Origin: Cordylochernes scorpioides
Taxonomy: Eukaryota; Arthropoda; Arachnida; Pseudoscorpiones; Chernetidae
Length of the DNA: 64,000 nucleotides
Reading direction: 5' to 3'
NCBI GenBank assembly: GCA_030710605.1
Contig: CP092863.1
Coordinates: 119,644,412-119,708,411 of the forward strand
Shown: positions 42,117 through 55,850 of the stretch, piece by piece
How the letters are laid out: each line of letters begins with the position of its first letter
Numbering within the stretch: the stretch's first letter is position 1
Program-made: the position numbers and the translations under genes
Notes under the pieces: generated by a model
Told to the model about the DNA's origin: nothing
What the model saw: the letters and a program-made list of their open reading frames with translations, nothing else
The model's database searches: none

Positions 42117-44243
42117 AAACTAGGATGTTTAAGCTGATAAGAAAAGAGTTTGCACCCTCCACCGCGATAATAGAGGTAAATAAGGATGTAGAGACTGCTC
42201 TGCTCGAGCGCGGTAGAATTACTATGATTACCTCTTTCTGAGACTCGCAAGGGCTAAGCGCGTCTTTTCCTGCAGTGTCTGTGGTAGCCTCAGTCATAGG
42301 ACCCACACCACCTGGTAAGAAATTTACCAGGGCGGCTAAATGCAGCCACTGCACTAGTGCAAATCTTTCCGAGACCTGTGAAAATAAGTCTGTGCCTAAA
42401 TACCATAGGTGTGATGGCAAGCACAGCGCTAACTCCATGGCGTTCAAGTATATGCGGGACGCCCAGGAGAATTTCAATAAATTAGTGGTTCAATTAATAT
42501 GCTAAAGTGTGTTTAATAAAATATAAGGTGCTCTCCTTATTGTTGGTCCTCTTTGTGGAATAAATGTTTCAATGAGAAAGCGGATGTGCTATTATTACAA
42601 GTACTCCCAGTTGCTAAAGGCAGTATACCATCTATTCCTGTTGCCGTTGACAGGATCTGCCATCGTTCAATCATTGATAGCAAACTGAGAGCGGTGGTGA
42701 TAATGGCAAATCTGAGCCTGAAGTACAACCATTTGTTCCAATTGTCTTGTGAGAATGCTGTGTTTGTCCAGTGTGAAGTGAAAAATCTGTAAATCTTTCT
42801 ATGTAATGTCTATCTTTCGCCATCATGTTTTGTTAGTCCAGTGTGAAGTGAACAATCGGTCAATCCTTTTATGTAATGTCTATCTTTCGCCATTATGTTG
42901 TGTTAGCAATCTTTTAAATAGGAGAGACCTCTGTCTCAAATCTATAAAATAAAACGAGGTGATTTTCTGCGGCGATTTAAATACTGAATCATATAGATGG
43001 TCAGATAAAACGCGGTTGCTTGAATCCATTTCCCCCAAAAGAGAAGCTGTTGAGAGTTTCCTTGACGCCAACCTGCTTCACGTTGACAACAAACACGGTA
43101 CCATAAGTGGGAGGAACGTGACTTGTCCTCCTCCATTAATGTGCCCTGTTGTTCTGTTGGCCTCGTGCACAGGATCATTGATTGGAACGCGATCAACCAG
43201 ACTTTATCTGACCATAAATGCCTCGTGTTTAGCATCAATTTCGATAATCCATCCATCACAATAATAAAAATGTTAATATAAATGATTTTAACGAAGTACA
43301 CTTCAGCTTTAGCCGCGCCAACTGGGAATTTTTTTTTAATACTTAAAAAAAAAAAATTCAACCTTTGAGTACCTAATAGATAGCGTGGGTGACACACATC
43401 AATTTGAGAATGTAATCACATTACTCAGAGATGAAGTGTTTCATTCATACATACAGACCATTCCTTCCAAGCCAAATATAATTGGCAAAATAAAAAATGC
43501 ATCTCGGTGGAAACCGGAATTTAATTCGCACAAAAGGGCTACTCAGAATGCCAAGCCCGCGTGGAGACACGTCAAGAGTGTGTTGTCTTTCACAAAAGTC
43601 TTTATAACATATTTCGAGCTGCGATCAGAAAAGCTAAGAAGGAGAAGTGGAGAAGAGTCTGCTCGCAGTGCGAAATCAACCCATGCGGCGGTGTTTACCA
43701 ATTCATTAGAGGAAAGCATAAGAAAAAACCTCTCTCTCCTCCCTCGCGGTTGGCGATGGCTTCACTGATAGTCAGAGGGACACCTTAAATTAAGAATTAC
43801 AGCAGTATTTGGCCGCCTCCTGCCCGATTACATGTAAGGGCATATTAAATTACATAAAGCCGCGCTGTCCACTTCTGATAACGATCCTCTGTTCTCAGAA
43901 ACCGAGCTGCTTGCTGGCCGCGGATAAGGTTCGCTTATCTTCCTCCCCTGGAAGTGATGGCATTCCACCTGTTGTTATTGTTAAACTGATAAGAAAATTC
44001 CGGACGTTTTTTCTGAAAATATTCAACAGGTGTTTTTAAACTTGACACTTTCCAGCTTCCTGGAAATTGGGTGATGTTATTCTATTCCCCAAAAAAAAAG
44101 GTGGCGAGGACTTTTTCGCGTCTAACAGGCCCATCACGATTTTGCCTGACTTAAGTAAAGTCATAGAGCATCTAATCCTGGCCAGGCCCTCGTGGAGTGC
44201 TGCCTGATTATGTAAAGCCCAGCCAAACCAGTTCGGTTTCAGG
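42117..44243 (+). pseudogene. R1/jockey-like LINE remnant, copy 2
   Basis: The longest of three related copies. 42125-42505 is ORF1 with Cys/His knuckle residues (FPAVSV...CSHCTSANLSETC). 42548-42790 is the start of the ORF2 endonuclease (ADVLLLQVLPVAKGSIPSIP), and 42955-43140 carries IFCGDLNTESYRWSDK with the catalytic aspartate kept. 43385-43770 is the linker. 43990-44240 enters the RT (LPGNW, then YRPI-like NRPITILPDLSKVIEHLIL, then QPNQFGFRL followed by a stop). The sequence ends before the palm. Frameshifts and stops throughout make it non-functional. Confidence 0.78.
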
Positions 44244-46509
44244 CTCTAGCATATTTGTAAATGCAAAGTTGAGATGATTGTCACATGTTATACATGTGGT
44301 ACACTAACAGCAAACGTATAGTCGCCTAATTTTAACCACCAATATTACATTACCTGTACCTAAAGTACTAGGGATAAGCAAAAAAAGTGTGAAAGAAAAG
44401 GTTTAAAAAAATATTTCTTCTTTTCAAAATAAAATGCGATTAATCAATCAAAACATATCAATGGTTTTCATTAAAAGTGGATGAAAATAACATTTCGAGT
44501 TAGTACTTAACTAGTTTGAAATTAAAAATTTGAATGTCTTTATTTTCTGATAATTCTTATTTATATGATATCATTCTTTTTATGAAATATGAAATAATAA
44601 ATGATAGCATATCAAATATGATAACATGAAAATGATATCTCAAACCTATAAAGTATACAACCTTTTGTAAAGGCGATATTGAAACCTCAAAGTGAAGCTT
44701 TAAAACCTAATTAGTTTTCAATGAAATTGATATTCTGTGGGTAACTTTATTTACACAAAAAATCAGCCAATATTTTTTATATCAATGAGAATTTTTTACC
44801 AACTTTATACTCCTTAAATTGACATTGAAATATACACAGTGACCTTTATTGAAGACACGTCAGATAACAAAATGTGAACAAAATTGCCCCTGTCACCTTC
44901 AAAAATAAAAAATAGACCACCAGTGATAAAAAGAACATCCATTTACGAATTTAGTCTTTGAGTGTATATTTTGTTGTGTGGGTCTCACTATCCCAATGTT
45001 CAAAATAAGCTTAATACAAAATTAATGTAAAAATCACTTAATTCATCTATTATTAATTTTACCATTTCAAAATCACACCAATTCGCAATCTTTATTAATG
45101 CACAATTATTGACTGTTTGACATTCAGGTTACCAGCAGACACCATTTCAAGCTCCACAAGCTCGATACCCAAATAAGATTAAATGAGAAAAGAAAGAAGA
45201 AGACATATAGGTCCAGAATGACAGTCATGCCTAGTAATCGAGATTATAACAGAAATTATTATCACATAACACCTATGCAATGTTATTCACTTTCAAATGT
45301 TTCTTTTATTCAAGGTAAAAAAAGGCGATAAAACAATCTACAGAATGCATTAATTTATTTTTATATAGAATGTGGTTATTAATTTGAACCCAACTTGAAA
45401 TATATGATTAACATCTTTTAATTTTTCTGATGATTCATATTACTATTATATCACATTTTTCAGATATAAGATATTTAAACTATGGAGCGCAATCTTTTGT
45501 GAAGTAACATCACAAATCTACAGTTTAAAACATAATTAGCTTTTCTTAAATTGATCTTCAGAGGGTGACCTTTTCTCAATATACAAACTGCTAATATTTA
45601 TATTTTGATAATATTTTTTCTGATATATTTCTTAATAAGACATTGAAAAATATACATATATCTTAAATAGAAAAGCAAATTCTTATGTTTATAATATTTT
45701 TGTTTAGGCACATAATTTTTACATTTAAAAAATGAAAAGTTGCTTGAATATTTAGTTATTTCATGATCCTATGGCTACCCATATCTTGAGGTCTACAAGA
45801 CAGCAAATCCTTTGGATAAATAATTCAAGACAACAATCTTAAAAATAAATAAAATGTTTAGGACTTCAAAGTGAAGTAAAGATAAAAATAATCAGAGACC
45901 AAAAAATGATAAATATTGTAACAAAGTATTTATTAATTTTATTATTTTTATAAACAGAGTGGTAATTTTTATGTGTATATTTTTCTACTATGTAAATTTC
46001 CCTCATGGTTTATCTTTTGGTTTATTCTTGCCTTAAATATATATTCTGCCTTATCCTGAAGTTTTTGTCTTTCCTAATTTTCCACGTGGAATAATATAAA
46101 AGTGTGGGACACATAAGTTAAATATTTTCAGGTAGAAAAAAATATTTGAATGACCATGAATAAACCTTTATTTGTATCTTATCAAGACCTAATTTAATTA
46201 TGATAATAGAGCTTCTTATATTGAAGAAAATATTTATCAATCAATGCAGAATATCACATAAATATCTTAAACGTTTTATAAAATTGATAATCAATAAAAT
46301 TATTTCTTTATTAATATGATTTGATGTTTTGAGATCGAGCGATAAAATGTATCTTAAACATGAAAAACAAAAAGATTGTGATTGAAAAAAAAATTATTTA
46401 AGAGAGCAAAACATATTTACACATTTAAAAAAACAAAATTCAATTAAATGTATCTACAAATATAAAAAAAAATTCTGATATGTTTCAGAAACTTTGATTT
46501 GATATTTCT
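44244..46509. repeat. Segmental duplication, downstream flank of unit C
   Basis: Aligns with 1-39 plus 1092-3300 of unit D and with 21370-25152 of unit A. It holds the uninterrupted sites for the LINE at 40-1078 and the CCCGGG repeat at 1428-2137. Non-coding. Confidence 0.75.
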
Positions 46510-47207
46510 CTAATATCCAATAAACACTTCCAAATTTCTATCAAACGAATGATAACTGTTGTCCTTTTGAACATTCCTTCTTGGGATTTGTTATTCCATT
46601 TTAGAAGCATCATTGCTCTCTTCTTGTCTTAATTAAAACGTTCTTCAATCATTTCAGCATAATGTTCAGCATTTTCGATATACCACGACTTTTCTGCCTC
46701 TATTAGTTCTGGTATATCATTACCATTGTTGGACAAAAAACCAGCTCTTTGATTAGAGTCTTGTTCCAACAGATAGGATCTAAGAGTGATAGAACTGTTG
46801 CCTAACCTATGCTGTTGCCATATTTTAACCTCTATTTGACACCTATTCCACCAATTTAATGAATTCTCGAACAAATTTGGTTTATCCGAAAAAGGATCTC
46901 GCAGGAGCAAATATTTTATCATCATATTAACTGCGGGCTCATAAACATGAAGATTTGAGGAAACTCTTTCCAACTCTAGAAAATTATGTACGTCTATATC
47001 ACGTGATACTTCCAACAAACATTTTAGAATAGGCAAAAGTACATGTGTGTTGATGTGAGGGCCTAAAGGAGTAATATGAACTATCTTTGCGAGAAATTGA
47101 CAATTGATATCAATTTCAGCTCTAACTTCAATCAAAAATTTCATAAACAGCAGGTAAACAGCAGATGCCAGAGGTGTGTATCCATATATATTCCGCTCGT
47201 TGACATT
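46510..47207 (-). pseudogene. Ankyrin-repeat family member, unit C (N-terminally truncated)
   Basis: Retains the last ankyrin repeat and the C-terminal region; homology ends abruptly at 47207 within the NVNER motif. A seven-codon piece is lost in frame (AVYLLFMKFL compared with AVYHNKLNFVKFL in unit A). A TAA at 46629-46631 replaces the glutamate after RFN. About 20 bp are deleted near 46545, removing the segment that reads ARYLAD in unit A and shifting the frame. The 171-codon open stretch (46629-47144) is otherwise well conserved. Confidence 0.85.
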
Positions 47208-48084
47208 AATGATGATTAAAACAAATTATTAAATATTATTATTTGGGTATCAAAAAGGTTTTAATTCTTTATGTAACAATATAGGGCTATAACAAGTTCA
47301 CGCTTATTACATCGGTCTTTACACGTCATTGAAGCAGAACATAGAAAAAAAAGGAAGAATTGAAAATATTAGAGTAGGAAAAAGAGCAAAGACAGAACCA
47401 TGTATTCTTTTTATCAAACAATTTAAATTTATTAAGAAAGAAAATTTTTAAAATATTTTTTAAAGTAATATTTTGTGTAATTTTATAATATTTTTTATTT
47501 TTTTTGTGTGGAAAACATAATGGTTCGACCAGGATGGAAAGAGATTGGTACCTGGCCGGGACTTGTCAAAATTAAACCCGGCGGGAGTTTCGTCCCTGCT
47601 AGTTGACTCGCCTACCAATCTCTTCGACCAATGAATATTTGGATTAAAATAGAAGAAAGAGTTGAAAAAGACCTTAAAATTTATCAATTTTGCTTTTGTT
47701 GTGTGTGGTTGGAGTTATATGTGTGCGTGGTATGTGTGTGTGTTTATGTGTATTTTCTAAAGATTAAGGGTGTGTATACATTCTTGTGTTTGTGACTTTT
47801 CCTCATTGTAGTTACAATTAAGGGCTTTTCTTAAAAGGAGTAATTGTGTGTGAATATTTCATGTTTATTCTTAAACATTAGTATATATATTCAATGACAA
47901 GTTTCAAGCAGTTAGAATTATAATAAACAAATATTATCGAGGTGTATATTTTTAATAAAACCTATCAATATGTCTTTTTTTTTCTAAAATTAAATTATGA
48001 GTATATTTAAAAACCCATGTAATTATCAAGACTATTATAATATTACTACATTGGACGTTCGAACAAAACCAATAATAACAATGT
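47208..48084. other. AT-rich spacer with a stem-loop at 47539-47624
   Basis: No gene is assigned. aagagattggta (47539-47550) and taccaatctctt (47613-47624) are perfect inverted repeats around a GC-richer 62-nt loop; ttcgacca occurs on both outer sides. A minus-strand frame across it (47460-47687) has no recognisable family. GT-rich runs occupy 47695-47760. Confidence 0.45.
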
Positions 48085-51000
48085 TATCCAAATTTTAGTT
48101 TTTTATCAATTATCTTTAGATCAATTTATAAATAACTATAACATTGCGCTGATTGATTAAAAATTCCATTTCTTTCCTTTAATAGTCATGTCCCTTAGGA
48201 TCAAATAATTTAACTTAATGAAAACCTAGAAAGTTAAAATTTTTTTTTTTAAGGAAAAAAATAAAAATGGGGGGGGGGGGTGAATATTCCAAACAGAAGT
48301 ACTAAATAAAGAAAACACATCAATTTGACCACAGACCTGAACCATAAGGCAGTATGAATAAATTAAATTAAAATATTTGTTTGTGACTCTTTGGCGTTAG
48401 TGTCGATAGACTAAGGCCAAAGATCGAAATACTTTAATTGGTTGATAGAAGATGGTAATTAATTTGTTATAGAAAATTCATATCAAAATACCTATTCACA
48501 GGGTTAAGCATGAAATGAATCAAAACTAAAAGTAAGATTTGGAGAAAGAATAAAGAAAATTCAAAAATTGTTTGTTGTCCCTGTTGTGGTAGGAGGCATG
48601 TAGGAGACAAAGTATGCACCTATGCGCATGTGTTTTTATTGTTCATTACAGTACTTGTGATTATAGTAAAGGTATCAATTGGATCACAGATTTGAATTAA
48701 AAGGCAGTATGGATCAATCCAATTAAAATATCCGTGTGTGACTTTTTCGCCCCAGCGCCGATAGACTAAGGCGAAAGATCGAAATATTTTAGTTGGTTGA
48801 CAGAAGATGGCAATTAATTTGCCATAGAATATCCATATTAAAATACCTATTTACAGGGACAAGTATGAAATGAATCAAAACTAAAAGTGAGATTGGGAGA
48901 AAGAATAAAGAAAACTTAAAAACTGTTTGCCGTTCCCGTTGTGGCAGGAGGCATGTGGGAGATAAAGTCACATAATTTTCACAAATTACCTTTAGATCTA
49001 TTCCTACATAACTATAACATTGGGTTGATTGATTAAAAAAATCCATTTCTTTCCTTTAATAGTCATGTCCCTTAGGATCAAATAATTTAACTTAATGAAA
49101 ACCTAGAAAGTTCAATTTTTTTTTTTAAGGAAAAAAAATGGGGGGGGGACATTCCAAACTGAAGTACTAAACAAGGAAAACATCAATTCGACCACCTACC
49201 TGAACCATAAGGCGGTATGAATAAATTAAATTAAAATATTTGTTTGTAACTCTTTGGCGTTAGTGTCGATAGACTAAGGCCAAAGATCGTAATACTTTAA
49301 TATATTTCGATCTTTCACCTTAGTCTATCAGCACTAACGCCAAAAAGTCGCACACAAAAAAAATATATATATTATATAATCTAGAATACAAATATTTTAT
49401 TTTTTTTAAAACATATATTTTATTTTTTCATTCATTGACTGTTCTGCATTTTTGACCATATATTCAAAACATACCATTTTTTAAATTATTATTATTGTTG
49501 TAAATATGTATTTTTAACCCTACCTATCTTTTATCCACGATTATAGAATTCATTATATAAATTCTATATTCCTGTGATATAAATAATTTATATGTATATT
49601 TTTACTTCAAGAGATTCAAAATAAAAATCTGCTTGAAAGGTGAATAATTATTTTTATTTTTCCACGACTGCACCTCTTTTCAACAATCAAACACACAAAA
49701 TATTTCTAATCTATAACATATATATTTTTTTTCAAATGGCTTTATTGATACTGCCTTATAATTCAGGTCTAAAGTCCAGTTGACACTATTTCTGTTGGGA
49801 TCCGGCCAACGGCTTCTGTACCAATTGTCAAAATATATTTGAATATATATTTCTATAAATAGTGTTAGTTATGTTTAATTATATTCGGCAACATTGTAAT
49901 TGCTATATTTAGAACTCTCGCTTGTTTTTGCATAGGTAGTTTTGTAGATTTAGAGAGAGTTTGTTGCTAATTGGTATGTAATGTTTTTGTTTTAAATTTA
50001 TATTAATGTAAAATAGGTTAATATGTAATTTTTTTTCCATTCTGTCATAAAAATGAACCCTAACAGGTAAATCGATCTACAGACGAATTTTTGGATACTA
50101 GATAAATATTTAAAATACCATCTATTTCTTTGGTCACAAGGATTGCAATGGACACTGAACACACATGCACATGGGGACATACAGACACTCAGTCCCACAT
50201 TCCTCCTGCCACGACGACAAGAGGAGACATTTTTTAGATTTTCTTTGTTCTTTCTCACAATCTCACATTTAGTTTTAATTCATTCTATGCTTAACCCTAG
50301 AGATAAGTATGTTGATTTGAATTTTCTAAGTACAGTCTTTTATCGACCAATTACAATATTTCGATCTTTCGTCTTAGTCTATAGTCACTAAAACCAAAGA
50401 GTCGCACACAAATATTTTAATTGGCTTTGTTCATACTGCCTTGTAATACAAGTCCACAATCCAATTGATACTTTTTCTTTGATCACATAGATTATAATGA
50501 ATAATACACACACTGGTGCATATGGACATACACACAGTCTGTCCCACATGCCTCCTCCCATAACGACAACAACAAACATTTTTTAAATTTTCTTTATTCT
50601 TTCTCCCAAGCTCACTTTTAGTTTTAATTCACTTCATATTTAACCTTAGAGATAAATGTTTTGATGTGAATGTACTGACAATTTATCAACCAATTAGAGT
50701 ATTTCGATCTTTCGCCTTGGTCTATCGACACTAAAGCCAAAGAATCACACACAAATATTATAATTGGATTGATCCATACTACCTTATGATTCAGGTCTGT
50801 GGTCCAATTGATACCTTTTCTATAATCACAAATACTGTAATGGACAATAAAAACACATGCGCATAGGTGCATACACACACTTTGTCTCCCACATTCCTCC
50901 TGCCACAACGGGAACAGCAAACAGTTTTTAAGTTTTCTCTATTCTTTCTCCCAATCTCACTTTTAGTTTTGATTCATCTCATACTTGGCCCTGTAAATAA

Positions 51001-52995
51001 GTATTTTTATATGGATTTTTGATGGCAAATTAATTGCCATCTTCTGTCAACCAACTAAAATATTTTGATCTTTCGCCTTAGTCTATTGGCGCTAGGGCCA
51101 AAGAGTCACACACTGTAATTTTAATTGGATTGATCCAAACTGCCTTGTAATTCAAATCTGTGATCCAATTGATACATTCACTATAATCACAAGTACTGTA
51201 ATGAACAATAAAAACACATGCGCATAGGTGCATACACACACTTTGTCTCTCACATGCCTCCTACAACAACAGGGACAACAAACAATTTTTGAATTTTCTT
51301 TATTCTTTCTCCAAATCATACTTTTAGTTTTGAATCATTTCATGCTTAACGCTGTGAATAGGTATTTTGATATGAAATTTCTATAACAAATTAATTACCA
51401 TCTTCTATTAACCAATTAAAGTATTTCGAACTTTGGCCTTAGTCTATCGACACTAACGCCAAAGAGTCACAAACAAATATTTTAATTTAATTTATTCATA
51501 CTGCCTTATGGTTCAGGTCTGTGGTCGAATTGATGTTTTCTTTGTTTAATACTTCAGTTTAGAATATTCCCCGCCCCCCATTTTTATTTTTTTCCTTAAA
51601 AAAAAAATTGAACTTTCTAGGTTTTCATTAAGTTAAATTATTTGATCGTAAGGGACATAACTATCAAAGGAAAGAAATGGAAATTTCAATCAAACAACCC
51701 AATGTTATAGTTATTTATAAATAGATCTGAAGTTAATTGATTGAAATTGTGTGACTTTGTTTCCCACATGCCTCGTGCCCCAACGGGAACGGCGAAATTT
51801 TTTAAGTTTTCTTTATTCTTTCTCCCAATCACACTTTTAGTTTTGATTCATTTCATACATTTGGCCCTGAAAATAGGTATTTTGATTTGGATTTTCTATG
51901 GCAAATTATTTGCCATCTTCTGTCAACCAACTAAAATATTTCGATCTTTCGCCTTAATCTATCGGCGCTGGGACCAAAAAGTCACACATGGATATTTTAA
52001 TCGGATTGATCCAAAGTGCCTTGTAATTCAAATCTGTGATCCAATTGATACATTCACTATAATCACAAGTACTGTAATGAACAATAAAAACACATGCGCA
52101 TAGGTGCATAAACACACTTTGTCTCCCACATGCTTCCTATCACAACAGGGACAACAAACAATTTTTGAATTTTCTTTATTCTTTCTCCAAATCTTACTTA
52201 TAGTTTTGATTCACTTCATGCTTAACCCTGTGAATAAGTAATTTATATGAATTTTCTATAACAAATTAATTACCATCTTCTATCAACCAATTAAAGTATT
52301 TCGATCTTTGGCCTTAGTCTATCGACACACACGCCAAAGAGTCACAAACAAATATTTTAATTTAATTTATTCATACTGCCTTATGGTTCAGGTATGTGGT
52401 CGAATTGATGTGTTTTCTTTGTTTAGTACTTCAGTTTGAAATGTCCCCCCCCCCTTTTTTTTCCTTAAAAATTTTTTTTTTTTAACTTTCTAGGTTTTCA
52501 TTAAGTTAAATTATTTGATCCTAAGGGACATGACTATTAAAAAAATAAATGGAATTTTTTAATCAATCAACCTAATGTTATAGTTATTTATAAATAGTTC
52601 TAAAGGTAATTGATGAAAATTGTGTGACTTTGTCTCCCACATGCCTCCTGCCACAACGGGAATGGCAAACAGTTTTAAGTTTTCTTTATTCTTTCTCCCA
52701 ATCTCACTTTTAGTTTTGATTCATTTCATACTTGGACTTGTAAATAGGTATTTTGATATGTATTTTCTATGGCAAATTAATTGCCATCTTCTGTCAACCA
52801 ACTAAAATATTTCGATCTTTCGCCTTAGTCTATCGGCGCTGGGTCAAAAAGTCACACACGGATATTTTAATTGGATTGATCCATACTGCCTTGTAATTCA
52901 AATATGTGATCTAATTGATACCTTTACTATAATCACAAGTACTGTAATGAACAATAAAAACACATGCGCATAGGTGCATACTTTGTCTCCTACAT
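48085..52995. repeat. Satellite-like array of about 360- and 510-bp units with a central inversion
   Basis: The landmark tttcgatctttcgccttagt occurs reversed near 48410, 48765 and 49265, and forward near 49308, 50365, 50701, 51067, 51425, 51945, 52305 and 52812. Spacing alternates between about 335-366 bp and about 500-520 bp. The long units contain an extra 150-bp piece with a homopolymer C (or G) run and aagttaaattatttgat. The orientation flips near 49300. No gene is supported; short hydrophobic frames recur only because the DNA repeats. Confidence 0.8.
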
Positions 52996-53241
52996 GGCTC
53001 CTACCACAATAGATAATGATTAAAAATAAACGAGCGTGTTTCCTTATCAATATTATTTGATAATTTCGAAAGACATTGAGCAAAATTCAAAAATAAAAAG
53101 CGAAACATTAGGGTAAAAAAAACTTTTAAAAATTTATATAGGGGTAACATATATATACATTTACATATTGAAATATCAGAATGGTATATTTGATAATTTG
53201 AAAATATCTGATAGGGTTGGGAACTTTGACTTGATATTTCT
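52996..53241. repeat. Downstream flank of unit B (short)
   Basis: Homology to 24910-25152 starts abruptly at about 53000 where the satellite array ends. It is the only retained part of the downstream flank in this unit. Confidence 0.65.
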
Positions 53242-54786
53242 CTAATATCCAATAAATACTCCCAAATTGCTATCAGCGAGGTATCTAGTTATGTTTAATC
53301 GAACAATAACTGTTGTATTTTTGAATATATCTTTTTGGGTTATGATATTCCATTTTTAAAGAAATTTAGCTCTTTTCATGTCTTCAGTATAACGTTCTTT
53401 AATTATATCAGCATAATGTTCAGCATTTTCGATATACCACGACATTTCTGCCTCCATTAGTTCTGGTATATCATTACCATTGTTGGACAAGAAACCAGCT
53501 CTTTGATTGAAGTCTTGTTCCAACAGATAGGATCTTAGTGTGATAGAACTGTTGCCTAACCTATGTTTTTGCATTATTTCAACCTCTATTTGACACCTAT
53601 TCCACCAATTTGATTAATTTTCCAACAAATTGGGTTTATCTGCAAAAGGAACTCGCAGGAGAAAATACTTTATCATCATATTAACTAATGGCTCATTAAA
53701 ATAAGGATTAGAAGAAACTCTCTCAAACTCTAGAAAATTATATATGTCTATTTCACGTGATGCTTCTAACAAACATTTTATAATAGCTAAATCTACATGT
53801 TTAACCATGTTAGGGCCTGAAGTAATAATATGAATTATTCTTACGTGATATTGACAATTGATATCAAATTCAGCGCCAACTTCAATCAAAAATTTCACTA
53901 AGTTCAGTGTATTACAATTAACAGCAGTTGCCAGTGGTGTGTTACCATATATATCCTTCTCGTTGACATTTGCACCTCCAATTACCAAAGCTCGCACAAT
54001 GTCAATGGGGGAAGAGATAAAAATTGCGCCCATCAAAACAGTTCGACCTTGTTTGCTTCTGTTATTCACATCTACTCCAGACTTCAGTAAATAGTTTACA
54101 ATATTCTTATTATGCTTCAAAATAGAAATTTGAAAAACAGAGTTTCTATCATTATCTTTATGATTAATGTCAGCCCCCTCCATGACTAAATGATAAAAAA
54201 GATTTGTATGTCCTCTAATGACTGCATGCATTAAAATAGATTTTCCATCATTGTTTTGAGCATTGATATTTGAACCCTTTTCTATAAACAGTTTATGTAG
54301 TTCAATATCATCATAATTTTGAACTAGTGTTTGTAAAGGTGTATTCCCGTTAGGGCCTCGAAAATGAAGGTCTGCACCAGCGTCAATCATCAAATAAATT
54401 AATTTTCTTAATTTCTTAAATAGGATTTCCTCACTTCGAAAGATCCAAATATTTGGATTTAGTTTACAAATGGCATAGTAAAATGCATTAAATTTATAAG
54501 CATCTATCATATTAACATCTGCACCTGCTAGTATTAAATATTTTGCAGCTTCTGCTTGTAAACGGAGAATTGAATATATTAAAGGAGTCTGTTCACATTG
54601 GTCCTGAGCATTGATATCGGCCCCGGCTTCAACCAGATAACGTGCTAGAAATACTTTGTTCTCTCTGACAGCTACATGTAATGGTGTTAATTTTTCTCTA
54701 TCTTGTAGATTGACATTTGTGCCAGCTTCTAACAATTCTTTAACTCTTTCAAAATTTCCATTTTGAACTGCTAAATGTAATTCCAT
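53242..54786 (-). pseudogene. Ankyrin-repeat family member, unit B (full length, two in-frame stops)
   Basis: ATG at 54786. The first 390 codons are open and hold about eight ankyrin repeats, including a complete first repeat (ELLEAGTNVNLQDREKLTPLH). TAA at 53614-53616 follows LLEN, where other copies read Ser or Leu. A second TAA at 53356-53358 replaces the glutamine that precedes KWNIITQ in unit A. The frame is otherwise continuous to the normal end VFIGY at 53242. If transcribed, it could give a 390-residue protein of ankyrin repeats without most of the C-terminal region, so a truncated functional product is not excluded. Confidence 0.85.
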
Positions 54787-55850
54787 TTTTTTATGTTTTA
54801 AAATTATAATGTCTTTATGTTGTAATTATTATTTACCTTTTGTAAAATATCAATGAAGAATTAATATTCACTTTTTATGATTTCACGTGAATTCAGTGTG
54901 TAATAAAATATAGCTAATCCAGACTAATAAATTCAGAAATCTTTGCTGAACTGTTTCTAAACAATAATAATATGATGATAAGCAATAAATTGATTTTGAC
55001 ACAGAATATTTTCAAAAATAATATTTCAAATATAATAAATACAACATTAAAATATTTCACTTTATAATTCAAAATATGTATATATAAATATAGTTCTATT
55101 CAATAAATATTCTCATTAAAAAAAAACATTCAATAATCCTAATGAATAGAATGATGTCAAGATTATTTTACAAGTGAATATTTAACTGAGTTCATATTTA
55201 TAAATGAAGAAAAATGCAGTGTTATGTTTAACATTTCAGTTCAAATTATCAATATATATTTTGACACATCTTCACCTGGTTTCTCTCTGACTGAATGTTT
55301 GTCCTACAAATAATGGCTTAATGAAAAATAATAATTTTGACTGCAACATATCACTCTAAAATGAAATGATGATAAATAAAATTTGAAAATGACACAAAAA
55401 ATATTAGTGTTAGCAAACATATAAATTTATGTACTTATATACTTATGACTACTAATTATATTATGTGTGTGTGAAAATGATATAATTATATTCAATAACA
55501 TTTGCTGATGTGCAAAATTCGCTTTGAAAACATTCTTTTGAAAAGTAACCATTCAAATTGTTGCCATCAAGATATTAAATATATACTAATTATTTTTCAA
55601 ATAATTACAATTATAATATTAAATAATGGGTTCTATTATCTGAACAATTTTTGTATATCTTCTATGCAAATATTGATAAATATATTAACAAATCAAATTG
55701 AAAAATCGATTTTCAAAGTATTCAATAATATATACTTAAAATATATATAACTTTATTTATATAATTTTTTGAAATTTTATTGACATCTATCCTTAAAGCT
55801 TTCAATATTTCTGTTAATGTGAATTTTCTCACTTATAAAATAATATATAG
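54787..55850. repeat. Upstream flank of unit B (uninterrupted)
   Basis: Aligns with 26686-26983 and then directly with 40415-41325, showing the arrangement before the transposon nest entered unit A. Non-coding, AT-rich. Confidence 0.75.

Noticed and set aside
51741-52103. Hydrophobic 120-codon frame, with similar ones at 52620 and 50143
   Set aside because: Recurs only because the satellite repeats; starts and lengths vary and phases are not conserved.
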